Shown here: in pieces, positions 34,159 to 40,829 of the stretch
How positions within the stretch are numbered: the stretch's first letter is position 1
Layout of the letters: every line of letters begins with the position of its first letter
Virus record (IMG/VR): IMGVR_UViG_3300047550_001246
Location: 1 to 56,160 of that record
Origin: a virus
Length of the DNA stretch: 56,160 bases
Strand: one strand, 5' to 3'
Made by a program: the position numbers and the translations under genes
Notes under the pieces: generated by a model
Told to the model about the DNA's origin: nothing
Database searches by the model: none
Seen by the model: the letters and a program-made list of their open reading frames with translations, nothing else

Positions 34159-34451
34159 GTTACGTCTCCCGTGGCCTTTGCGATGGCGGCTTCGGCTAAC
34201 TCTCGAACCGCTGACACAACGTCTAACAATTCATCTCGCGGCAGTCCTGCGATGTCGTGCGTTACCTCATGCAAAATATCCGACAGGGCTTCGAGCATCT
34301 GCGGTGCGCTCGAAATGAGTCGAGCGTCTGCTTTGCGAGGAGCGTAAATACTCGCAACGGGTACACCGCTTTCACCGACAATCCTGTACGGTCGATCCGC
34401 CCGGTCGGATTCAATCAGCATCCATGGACCTTGTGTGTGTGATGCGCTCAT
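34155..34451 (-). CDS. HTxxPW-type phage protein, copy A (98 aa)
   Basis: Start HTQGPW, then ADARLISSAPQMLEALSDI and a C-terminal AEAAIAKATGDVT. This is a common small phage family with an HTxxPW start and ARLI-SAP-LL-AL core. It is a tandem paralogue of the next gene (see findings). Start 34451 overlaps the previous stop (ATGA); the longer ORF upstream is rejected. Confidence 0.7.
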   Translation of the reverse strand: MSASHTQGPWMLIESDRADRPYRIVGESGVPVASIYAPRKADARLISSAPQMLEALSDILHEVTHDIAGLPRDELLDVVSAVRELAEAAIAKATGDVT

Positions 34452-34732
34452 GTCGCATCTCCCGCTGCCTTTGCGATGGCTGCGCGAGCGATGTTGTCGT
34501 ATGTCTGCCATGCGACAGGCATCGCGTCGAAGTGCCTCTGGTAAGCATCGACAATGTCTTGCAACGCAGCCAGTAGGTCGGGTGCGGAACTAATGAGACG
34601 GGCATTCGCTGCCGTCTCTGCGTCATTGTGATCGTCTTCGACAGATGCAACGAAAGGTTTTATGAAATCACCGTTGCCGTAGATGCAGCGACCGTTTGTA
34701 ATGACCCAAGGTGCGGGTGTGTGCTTGCTCAT
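34448..34732 (-). CDS. HTxxPW-type phage protein, copy B (94 aa)
   Basis: Starts MSKHTPAPWVITNGRCIYGN, core AANARLISSAPDLLAALQDI, end AARAAIAKAAGDAT-like. ATG 34732 overlaps the TM gene stop. A much longer frame extends to 35128 but its upstream part reads as Arg/Ser-rich noise and is rejected. Function of the family unknown to me. Confidence 0.7.
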   Translation of the reverse strand: MSKHTPAPWVITNGRCIYGNGDFIKPFVASVEDDHNDAETAANARLISSAPDLLAALQDIVDAYQRHFDAMPVAWQTYDNIARAAIAKAAGDAT

Positions 34733-34884
34733 CGCACGATGCTCCCTACGAGTGCTCCGATGGCGGCTGATCCCGCCATGAGCGTGAACAAATAAAACCA
34801 GTAGCCAGCGGGCATCAAAATCATCAGCGACGTTGCGATCAGCGACATGCCCACAATCGCGATCAGAAATTCCCAAGCGTTCAT
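34729..34884 (-). CDS. Small membrane protein, 51 aa
   Basis: Two membrane segments (EFLIAIVGMSLIATSLMIL; WFYLFTLMAGSAAIGALVG). ATGA overlaps at both ends show it belongs to the operon. Possibly a host-membrane effector or superinfection factor; no family recognised. Confidence 0.6.
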   Translation of the reverse strand: MNAWEFLIAIVGMSLIATSLMILMPAGYWFYLFTLMAGSAAIGALVGSIVR

Positions 34885-35261
34885 GCGACCTCCGACAGGG
34901 TGAGGTTGTAGATGGAATTGACGTACTTGACCGTGCGCGCGTAGGCATCGGGGGTGCGGTACTCGCGCGGCATCTCATCGATGAATGCGAGAATCGGGAG
35001 CAGGGCCTCGCAATCCTCTTCCCACCACGCGGGTTTCGGGCAGTAACGCTCGTTCGCGACGGCCTGTAACGCCCACGGGGATTGCTCTCGCAATTGCGCT
35101 TGACGGGCAGGGGATAACCAGATGCCACCGTGACGAAAGGTGTAGACCCGCACGATTCCCTCCGCGAGGTGCTCGATTTGATCGATGGTGTCCCATGGTG
35201 AGGGCTGACCCACGCGCGGGGTGTGGGTGTAGGTCGGGACTGTTTCTCGAATGTGGTTCAT
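34881..35261 (-). CDS. DUF7007-like protein, first gene of the leftward operon
   Basis: 126 aa. SPWDTIDQIEHLAEGIVRVY and FRHGGIWLSPARQAQL match the DUF7007 pattern (substrate-loop G-G-I-x-LS). Followed by WWEEDCEALLPILAFIDEM. It has the AGGAACTAGCAC leader directly before ATG 35261. It is the first translated gene after the gap containing the origin. Confidence 0.7.
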   Translation of the reverse strand: MNHIRETVPTYTHTPRVGQPSPWDTIDQIEHLAEGIVRVYTFRHGGIWLSPARQAQLREQSPWALQAVANERYCPKPAWWEEDCEALLPILAFIDEMPREYRTPDAYARTVKYVNSIYNLTLSEVA

Positions 35262-35391
35262 GTGCTAGTTCCTCGTTTGGTTAGGTTCAAATTCACTCGA
35301 CGGGTACATGATAAGCCCAACCCGGTTGAGCATTGCAAGGGGTTCGATTGCAAAGTTTTGTTAAGATTTTGTAATGTGATTGTGCATAACC

Positions 35392-35400
35392 TGTGGATAA
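35392..35400 (-). promoter_or_regulatory. DnaA box
   Basis: TGTGGATAA on the plus strand is the exact reverse complement of TTATCCACA, the proteobacterial DnaA consensus. A near match TGTGCATAA lies at 35381-35389. Host DnaA could load the helicase here. Confidence 0.65.
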
Positions 35401-35447
35401 GTGAGGGGGCGGGGGAATTAATGCATACCCAGCTTGTCCGCCAGGTG

Positions 35448-35463
35448 GTCGTGAAAACGACCG
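35448..35463. promoter_or_regulatory. Hairpin GGTCGT-GAAA-ACGACC
   Basis: Perfect 6-bp inverted repeat with a GAAA tetraloop, located between the two copies of CCGCCAGGTGGTC. It has no T run, so it is not an intrinsic terminator; a protein site or RNA structure is likelier. Confidence 0.45.
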
Positions 35464-35671
35464 CCAGGTGGTCATTTCCGTAGCCGGGTAATTAATGCAT
35501 AACTTAATGCTTAATTAATGCATGACCCGAAAGTGTCGATTTTCCTTTGTAAATCAGTCACTTGGGAATTAATGCATTTAATTCTATTTTTACTTAAGAG
35601 AAACGGAGGGAGAGGGGGTGAGAGGGTGTGTCAAGAAAACAACACACCGTTGCAGGAAAACAACACAAGTA

Positions 35672-35716
35672 TAGATAGATATATAATAATAATAATAAAT
35701 AATAATATATATAATA
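35672..35716. other. AT-rich unwinding-type tract
   Basis: About 45 bases almost free of G and C, built from ATA/AAT runs (TATAATAATAATAATAAATA-like). Such tracts are where duplex DNA melts in bacterial and phage origins. Confidence 0.5.
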
Positions 35717-35802
35717 CCCTATCTTTCGTAGAATCAATGACTTACGCGCGATTGTTTAATGCTTACCTTAAAAGCAAAAATATGCATTAAGTTTTTGGCG
35801 GG

Positions 35803-35830
35803 TTGCGTGAGCGCAAGCGGGTGATATAAA
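35803..35830 (+). promoter_or_regulatory. Sigma-70-type promoter for the rightward packaging genes
   Basis: TTGCGT (35803-35808), 16-base spacer, TATAAA (35825-35830), 38 bases before the GTG at 35869. A small inverted repeat TTGCG-TGAG-CGCAA (35803-35816) overlaps the -35 and could be an operator. Confidence 0.5.
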
Positions 35831-35868
35831 TTGCAGAGGATGCGCGCTAACTTGGAGGCTGCGTAATT

Positions 35869-36408
35869 GTGAACGATAAGACGTTACAGGCGGATAAGGG
35901 CGTTACCCTTGGGGAGGGTAGCGGGGTGAAGTCGAGCGGCTATAATGGCTCGACCGCGCGTTCTGGGGGTGTTGTAGTGCAGCAGAGCACTAGAGCCGTA
36001 TCCCCAATAAACGATAACCGAAAGCATCCCGATGCGAATCTAGCGGCGACCATTGCGACCATGTCGTTTTCGGGATTCACCATGTCGCAAGTGTGCAGCG
36101 CGCTCCGATTGTCGGAGGAAACCGTTCGCAAGCATTACGACTATGAGTTCAAAAACGGTCAATCGAATATGGTGAACGACATCGCGCAATCTCTCGCGCA
36201 ACGCGCTAAAGCTGGGTCCGATACCGCTGCAATTTTCCTATTGAAAACGCGCGGATCGGGAAAGTTTACGGAGCGCAACGGTATCGAATTGACCGGGAAG
36301 GATGGCGGACCGATTGAGGTGCAGCAGCGCACAGAGATTCTCTCGAACGTGAACGGGCTGCTACGGAAAGGGGTTACGATTGACGGAGAGGTTGAACCGC
36401 TCGACTAA
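35869..36408 (+). CDS. Terminase small subunit-like DNA-binding protein
   Basis: 179 aa, GTG start. N-terminus is low complexity. Residues ~65-95 form an HTH (FTMSQVCSALRLSEETVRKH). The helical middle (SLAQRAKAGSDTAAIFLLKT) and ELTGKDGGPIE resemble small-terminase or related packaging DNA-binding proteins. It is 2.9 kb from terL rather than adjacent, so the role is less certain. It could also be an initiator protein for the adjacent origin. Confidence 0.6.
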   Translation: MNDKTLQADKGVTLGEGSGVKSSGYNGSTARSGGVVVQQSTRAVSPINDNRKHPDANLAATIATMSFSGFTMSQVCSALRLSEETVRKHYDYEFKNGQSNMVNDIAQSLAQRAKAGSDTAAIFLLKTRGSGKFTERNGIELTGKDGGPIEVQQRTEILSNVNGLLRKGVTIDGEVEPLD

Positions 36409-36434
36409 AAAAAGGGGCGGGAATGACCCGCCCC
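36407..36434 (-). terminator. Rho-independent terminator, leftward (probably bidirectional)
   Basis: Stem GGGGCGGG (36414-36421) pairs with CCCGCCCC (36427-36434), 5-base loop. A7 upstream is a U-tract on the minus strand, so it ends the leftward genes 37396 to 36459. It may also stop the rightward transcript after 36408. Confidence 0.85.
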
Positions 36435-36458
36435 AAACTAGCACCTAGCGAATAGTTT

Positions 36459-37229
36459 TTAGGCTGGCACGGCGAAGTTCGAGAGGCTACGACGCGCGCG
36501 ACCCTTTGCGCGCAATGCCACCACGATACCCGGATTATCCAAAAATCTTAGGTCCGTAGAATCGCCATTCTCGACCGTACGACCTAAAAACGTCGCCGGG
36601 AATGTGCCTTTAAAAACGGCGGCGAAATTGACGCGCGACCCGTAATGACGCAAAGCGCGCACCACGATAGGCGCGAATGCTTTCGCATGCGAATAACTAA
36701 ACGTGAGCGCATAGTTCGCGATATCCGCAATGCGACGGTTCGGGAGTTTGGTGTAATCGTAGAATTGTAGTTCCGGGAATGCGGCGAAAATGTGCGGATA
36801 TTCGCGACCGTCGCGCGCGCATGGCACGGTTTCCCATCGGATGTCCGATGTCCCATTCAGTCTAATGACAAGTTTTTTGCGCTTGCGTCGCGCGTACTTT
36901 TTCGCGCTTTCAATTTCGGTCACCAATTGCGCCATAAATCCGACACGGTCCGAAAGGTAAAAATGCGTTCGACGCAATCGCGCTTTCTGAATTGCGTTAT
37001 CTGGCATGTCGTGACCGTGTGAGTCGAAACTAGTGTTTCCCGGTGACATGCCACCCCGGCCCGCATAGTTCAGACAATCGACCACGCATTCCGCAATTCG
37101 CTCTAATCCACATACGTTAGTTCCCGAACTATCGGAAGGTGCAAGGTATAAAACCCCGGTAACGTACCCGCGCTTTTGACCCTTTACGGTTTTCGGATTC
37201 GCATCGATGTTAAGCAATTTCGTTTTCAT
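36459..37229 (-). CDS. GP88-family phage protein
   Basis: 256 aa. GYVTGVLYLAPSDSSGTNVC, KKLVIRLNGTSDIRWETVPC and FPELQFYDYTKLPNRRIADI match the pattern of the phage GP88 family (Cys-bearing N-terminus, VRLNGTSDI, QFYDYTK). The family is widespread in phages with no proven activity known to me. Start is preceded by AGGAACTAGCAC, shared with two other leftward genes. It ends before a terminator. Confidence 0.75.
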   Translation of the reverse strand: MKTKLLNIDANPKTVKGQKRGYVTGVLYLAPSDSSGTNVCGLERIAECVVDCLNYAGRGGMSPGNTSFDSHGHDMPDNAIQKARLRRTHFYLSDRVGFMAQLVTEIESAKKYARRKRKKLVIRLNGTSDIRWETVPCARDGREYPHIFAAFPELQFYDYTKLPNRRIADIANYALTFSYSHAKAFAPIVVRALRHYGSRVNFAAVFKGTFPATFLGRTVENGDSTDLRFLDNPGIVVALRAKGRARRSLSNFAVPA

Positions 37230-37246
37230 GTGTGCTAGTTCCTAGT

Positions 37247-37396
37247 TCAGATTTTGAAACCATTGGTTTTTAAGAATTCGACGTCGGATTTACTTGCCAT
37301 GCACACCGCCATCATGTGGCGCGCAATGTAAGTTTGCAGTCTCGCGCGATTTTTTTCGGTCGGATTCGCGCGGAAGTTTTCGATTAATTTCGTCAT
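37247..37396 (-). CDS. Small protein with conserved leader, 49 aa
   Basis: MTKLIENFRANPTEKNRARL then YIARHMMAVCMASKSDVEFL: two helices. Similar short helical proteins are often encoded just before GP88-type genes. ATG 37396 is preceded by AGGAACTAGCAC. A promoter lies at 37435-37462. Function unknown. Confidence 0.6.
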   Translation of the reverse strand: MTKLIENFRANPTEKNRARLQTYIARHMMAVCMASKSDVEFLKTNGFKI

Positions 37397-37434
37397 GTGC
37401 TAGTTCCTGTTAGTGGTTATCGAACGTGTGACAA

Positions 37435-37462
37435 ATTGCACCAATCGAGAATCAATCGTCAA
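37435..37462 (-). promoter_or_regulatory. Leftward promoter for 37396-36459 genes
   Basis: On the minus strand TTGACG (37462-37457), 16-base spacer, TGCAAT (37440-37435), about 40 bases before ATG 37396. The -35 is the same hexamer as the promoter at 47295. Confidence 0.5.
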
Positions 37463-37497
37463 GCCCATCAATGCACACGACCACCACGCGGACAGTC

Positions 37498-37631
37498 TCG
37501 CGCGCGCTAGTAGTAAACCGCGCGACATGCGCGTACACGCGCGCGCACCTGGCGCGCACATGCACGCACACGCACACGCGCGCACGCATGCGCGCCTGGA
37601 GCGCGCACGCGCACGCGCGGTTTATGCGCGC
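37498..37631. repeat. Alternating purine-pyrimidine (CG/CA) tract, Z-DNA-prone
   Basis: About 130 bases made almost only of CG, CA, TG and GC steps, with an inverted repeat AAACCGCGCG (37515-37524) and CGCGCGGTTT (37614-37623), and an inner one GGCGCGCA (37551-37558) and TGCGCGCC (37589-37596). Three ORFs cross it but none gives natural protein. The whole 37397-37938 gap has no convincing gene. Confidence 0.75.
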
Positions 37632-37938
37632 AATACCCTCGGGACCCCTATCGACGCGCGATCGCCCAATGCGCGATGCGATGCGGTACGGGGCACGGTT
37701 TTCGACGGGTGGGGTGCTGGGTCCCATCGCGTATATCACCTCCCGACTCCACCGCCATTTTTCAGATGCACTATCCCCTTGCGCACAAAAGTGTTAGGGT
37801 CCCATCCGGGTATCTGGCACGGTGCGCGTGCAGCGACTAGACCGGCAGCGGGGCTAGCACACAGGCTCCACGGTTGTTGGAGATCGCTGCTTTCCGGCAG
37901 GATAATCCTGCATACCCCAACGGCAACGAAGGACCTCA

Positions 37939-38499
37939 ATGCTTTACACAGGCGCAGCCCCGTTACCCCGGCATACGTATGCGTATGTGGAGCCGAATGC
38001 GTTAGGGACCCACAACTGGCTGCGAGTTGCGTGGTTTGGGTTGGTATCTCATCCGGGGAGAACGTGGGGATGTCATGTGATGCTGGAGTGCGGGGCGGTG
38101 TATCGGAACGTACCGTTACACAAACTTGCACACAAACCCACAGGGACCCCTTGGGACCCCGCTTCTGCACAGACTTGGGATTGCTACGGGATTCACTTTA
38201 GCGTACTGGAGTATCCGTTTCTTGAAGGGACCCGGATCAGAACCCGGCTACGGTCTAAGGAGGAGCACACGGGCAATTACTTGTTTACCGCGATCCCGAT
38301 GTTGGATGGGTTTAGTTTAGAGCCGGAGCAGAGCAAGGAGTTTTACTTCATCAAACTGGACAACGGGCGCTTTACAGCGCAACCTACGAATCATTTGTTG
38401 GTTCAGGACAAGTCGTTCATTACTGACTCAAACTGGCCCAAGTTAAAGCGTCAAACTGATGTATGGAGTGTTGACCATGGCAACGAAGTCGAAAGTTAA
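37939..38499 (+). CDS. Conserved phage protein upstream of packaging genes, 186 aa
   Basis: Soluble alpha/beta protein. HVMLECGAVYRNVPLHKLAH, PASAQTWDCYGIHFSVLEYP and PMLDGFSLEPEQSKEFYFIK look natural and recur beside packaging genes in uncultivated phages. No motif for an enzyme is visible. The longer ORF starting at 37413 in another frame is rejected. It lies after the CG/CA tract and overlaps the next gene. Confidence 0.6.
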   Translation: MLYTGAAPLPRHTYAYVEPNALGTHNWLRVAWFGLVSHPGRTWGCHVMLECGAVYRNVPLHKLAHKPTGTPWDPASAQTWDCYGIHFSVLEYPFLEGTRIRTRLRSKEEHTGNYLFTAIPMLDGFSLEPEQSKEFYFIKLDNGRFTAQPTNHLLVQDKSFITDSNWPKLKRQTDVWSVDHGNEVES

Positions 38500-38659
38500 C
38501 GCAGCGGGCAATTACACGAAGCCCGAGATGCGTAAGAAGTTGTTCAATCAGATCAAAGCCTCTGCAACGCAGGGCACCGCAGCGGGGCAGTGGTCAGCCC
38601 GTAAAAGTCAGTTGTTAGCCAAGAAATATAAAGAAAAAGGCGGCGGCTACCGTGACTAA
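38477..38659 (+). CDS. Small basic conserved phage protein, 60 aa
   Basis: VNAAGNYTKPEMRKKLFNQI and GQWSARKSQLLAKKYKEKGG form a small basic family that recurs near terminase genes in phages. Start ATG 38477 is preferred because it begins MATKSKVNAAG; it overlaps the previous gene by 23 bases and the next by 8. Likely nucleic-acid binding; function unknown. Confidence 0.75.
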   Translation: MATKSKVNAAGNYTKPEMRKKLFNQIKASATQGTAAGQWSARKSQLLAKKYKEKGGGYRD

Positions 38660-39122
38660 AGTTTGCACAATGTGCGGGGAAGAAAAGCCTTTTTCCGCAT
38701 TTCGTTCTCGTGGTGGAGACATGAAGCATTTGCTTAAAAGCCGATGCAATACTTGTCTTTACAAAGAACATCGCAAATGGACCGTTGAGAATCCTGATCG
38801 TGTTCGGGAGTACCGAACTAAAGACAGTTGGACGCTTGCAAAAAGATGCGCCCGTCGTGGAATTACGCCTGAGCAACTTGTTACTGCATACGAACGTCAA
38901 GAAGAATGCTGTGCAATTTGCAAAACCGAAATTGAGTTAATTGACAGCGCAATTGACCACAATCATCAGACCGGCGAATTTAGGGGCGTGTTGTGCAAGC
39001 AATGCAATCGTGCTTTAGGAATGTTTAAAGACAGTCCGTTTGTTTTAAAGAACGCCTTGGAATATCTAGAAGCATTTGGGAGTTATGGTGATGCCTCTGA
39101 AACCGTCACAAAGATCGCTTAA
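38652..39122 (+). CDS. Endonuclease VII-like HNH nuclease
   Basis: 156 aa, GTG start. N-terminal zinc-binding CTMCGEE and CNTCLYKEH, then ECCAICKTEIELIDSAIDHN (HNH core with DHNHQTGEFRGVLC) and CKQCNRALGMF. This is the recombination endonuclease VII pattern (T4 gp49-type), which resolves branched DNA before packaging, and HNH enzymes are often next to terL. Confidence 0.85.
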   Translation: MTKVCTMCGEEKPFSAFRSRGGDMKHLLKSRCNTCLYKEHRKWTVENPDRVREYRTKDSWTLAKRCARRGITPEQLVTAYERQEECCAICKTEIELIDSAIDHNHQTGEFRGVLCKQCNRALGMFKDSPFVLKNALEYLEAFGSYGDASETVTKIA

Positions 39123-39330
39123 AGACTGGACCGCGCAGGAATGGCGCACCAAGTCGGGCAAGCCGTCGAGTAAAACTGGCGAGCGATATCTACCGGCTGC
39201 TGCGATCAAGGCACTTTCTCCGCAGGAATACGCGGCAACGACGCGAGCGAAGCGCGAGGGCAAAGCGAAGGGCAAGCAGTTTGTAGCGCAGCCGAAAGCG
39301 ATAGCAAAGAAGACCTCGCGTTATCGATGA
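39091..39330 (+). CDS. DUF5872-like small basic protein, 79 aa
   Basis: MPLKPSQRSLKDWTAQEWRT, SGKPSSKTGERYLPAAAIKA and EYAATTRAKREGKAKGKQFV are the repeated segments of a well-known small phage family (DUF5872-like). GGAG lies upstream; earlier TTG/ATG starts at 39076 and 39085 are alternatives. Function unknown; basic. Confidence 0.75.
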   Translation: MPLKPSQRSLKDWTAQEWRTKSGKPSSKTGERYLPAAAIKALSPQEYAATTRAKREGKAKGKQFVAQPKAIAKKTSRYR

Positions 39331-40829
39331 ACCAGCCTGCTAAAGGGACCCCAGCGGGGACCCCTCCCCCGCTGGACATGAATGATCCGTTGATCAAGGA
39401 GCTGAACAAGCTTCCAACGGACGATTTGATTGCGTATGAGAACCGGCTCAAGTGGGCGAATCAGAGACACAAGCACCAGAAGCCACCGAAGGGCGAGTGG
39501 ACAGTGTGGTTGATGCTGGCCGGAAGAGGCGCGGGTAAGACGAGAGCCGCAGCCGAGTGGGTGTGGTGGCAGGCGTACAAAACGCCGGAGACGCGCTGGT
39601 TGGTGTGTGCACCCACAGCAGCGGACATTCGCGATACGTGTTTTGAGGGAGATTCCGGGCTGATTTCTGTGATGCCCGAGCGTGTTGTTCAAGAGTACAA
39701 CAGGTCGCTGTCAGAGATTATTCTCAAGAATGGCTCGTTGATTAAGGGCATTTCAGCGGAAACCCCCGACCGGCTGCGTGGTGGTCAATGGCATGGTGCG
39801 TGGTGCGATGAGTTAGCAGCCTGGCAGTACGATCAAGAAGCGTGGGACATGATCATGTTCGCGCTACGTTTGGGTAAGCATCCAAGGATCGTAGCAACGA
39901 CGACACCGAAGCCGAAGGCGCTGATCAGAGACTTGATCGGGCGTGATGGGTCGGATGTACACGTTACACGGGCATCGACTTACGAGAACATTGCGAATCT
40001 GGCTCCGACTTTTCAGCAGCAATTGCTGAAGTTTGAAGGTACGACGCTGGGTCGTCAGGAGATCCATGCGGAAGTTTTGAACCCTGAAGAGCAGGGCATT
40101 ATCAAGCGCAACTGGATCCAGCTCTGGCCAGCGAAGAAGCCATTACCTGCGCTTGAGCACATTGTGATGAGCTTGGATACCGCTTTCACGGAGCAGACTC
40201 GGGACAAGAAGACTTCGGATTCGGACCCGAGTGCGTGTGTGGTGCTCGGGCTTTTTTACGAGAATGAGAAGCCGAACATCATTTTGCTTGATTGTTGGGA
40301 AGACCGGCTCGGGATGCCGGAGCTCATCAAGAAGGTCAAGCGCGAGATGGAGGTGTACTACGGGGATGATGAGCAGAAGCCCATGATCAAGCCCAAGTTT
40401 GGTCCATCTCGGATGATTAATACGGGCAGAAAGCCGGACACGATCGTGATCGAAGACAAGGGCAGCGGGATTTCGCTCCGTCAGATGCTGGCTCGGGAGG
40501 GCATCGTTGCGCATGCATATAACCCCGGAAAGGCATCGAAGCTGACCCGGTTGCACATGGTGAGTCATTTATTCGCGGGTGGGATGGTGTGGATGGTGGA
40601 GAGCGAGAAGCGTGCGAAGCAGGTGCGCTCTTGGGCGGAGCCGCTCGTGTACCAGCTCTGTTCGTTCTCGGGTGAGGGGACGATCAAGCACGATGACTTG
40701 ATGGATGCCTGCACCCAAGGTTTACGTTTCCTTGCTGATAAAGATATGATAAGCGTGAGTAAGCCTAAGCCGTTGCAGCCGAGGCTCATTGTGAACTCGC
40801 GCCCGAGGGGAAATCCGTATGGCATCTGA
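39327..40829 (+). CDS. terL: Terminase large subunit
   Basis: 500 aa. Walker A LAGRGAGKT at 64-72, Walker B WCDE at 159-162, coupling segment TTTPKPKALIRDL, and the RNase H-like nuclease with SLDTAF, VIEDKGSG and HDDLMDACTQ acidic residues. It should translocate and cut genomic DNA into the prohead. ATGA overlap with the previous gene; its 3' end overlaps the portal start by 11 bases. Confidence 0.95.
   Translation: MNQPAKGTPAGTPPPLDMNDPLIKELNKLPTDDLIAYENRLKWANQRHKHQKPPKGEWTVWLMLAGRGAGKTRAAAEWVWWQAYKTPETRWLVCAPTAADIRDTCFEGDSGLISVMPERVVQEYNRSLSEIILKNGSLIKGISAETPDRLRGGQWHGAWCDELAAWQYDQEAWDMIMFALRLGKHPRIVATTTPKPKALIRDLIGRDGSDVHVTRASTYENIANLAPTFQQQLLKFEGTTLGRQEIHAEVLNPEEQGIIKRNWIQLWPAKKPLPALEHIVMSLDTAFTEQTRDKKTSDSDPSACVVLGLFYENEKPNIILLDCWEDRLGMPELIKKVKREMEVYYGDDEQKPMIKPKFGPSRMINTGRKPDTIVIEDKGSGISLRQMLAREGIVAHAYNPGKASKLTRLHMVSHLFAGGMVWMVESEKRAKQVRSWAEPLVYQLCSFSGEGTIKHDDLMDACTQGLRFLADKDMISVSKPKPLQPRLIVNSRPRGNPYGI

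Larger units (their letters stand above)
35416..35790. repeat. TTAATGCAT iteron-like repeats
   Basis: AATTAATGCAT occurs at 35416-35426, 35490-35500, 35513-35523 and 35567-35577, with partial copies at about 35503-35512 (CTTAATGC), 35756-35763 and the reverse TATGCATTAA at 35781-35790. A direct repeat CCGCCAGGTGGTC lies at 35438-35450 and 35461-35473, and GAAAACAACACA at 35635-35646 and 35656-35667. Candidate initiator or repressor sites. Confidence 0.6.
35262..35868. other. Gene-free region with putative replication origin
   Basis: 607 bases between divergent genes, AT rich on average to the right. It contains a perfect DnaA box, ATGCAT-centred iterons, a 13-bp direct repeat, an AT-rich tract of about 40 bases, a hairpin and a rightward promoter (separate entries). 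An ORF of 90 aa at 35518-35790 is probably not real (low complexity, repeats). Origin function is inferred from the combination. Confidence 0.55.
37641..39363. repeat. Cluster of nine GGGWCCC sites around the packaging genes
   Basis: GGGACCC at 37641, 38005, 38143, 38153, 38227, 39345, 39357 and GGGTCCC at 37719, 37797. The two GGGTCCC copies share the longer GGGTCCCATC. Only two others were found by eye (44985 area and 51172 area). The chance expectation is about seven per 56 kb for either form, so nine in 1.7 kb is a strong cluster; it spans the start of terL. Confidence 0.6.

Noticed and set aside
34733-35128. Upstream extension of the 34448 gene to a 226-aa protein
   Set aside because: The extension overlaps two other genes and reads as Arg/Ser/Pro-rich shadow; ATG 34732 overlaps the TM gene stop.
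35518-35790. 90-aa ORF in the origin region
   Set aside because: Low complexity with runs of Ile/Asn from the AT tract; no ribosome site.
37413-38201. A 262-aa rightward ORF crossing the CG/CA tract and the 37939 gene
   Set aside because: Its protein is Arg/His/Ala-rich from the repeat, other frames also stay open across the same bases, and the 37939-38499 frame gives far more natural sequence.
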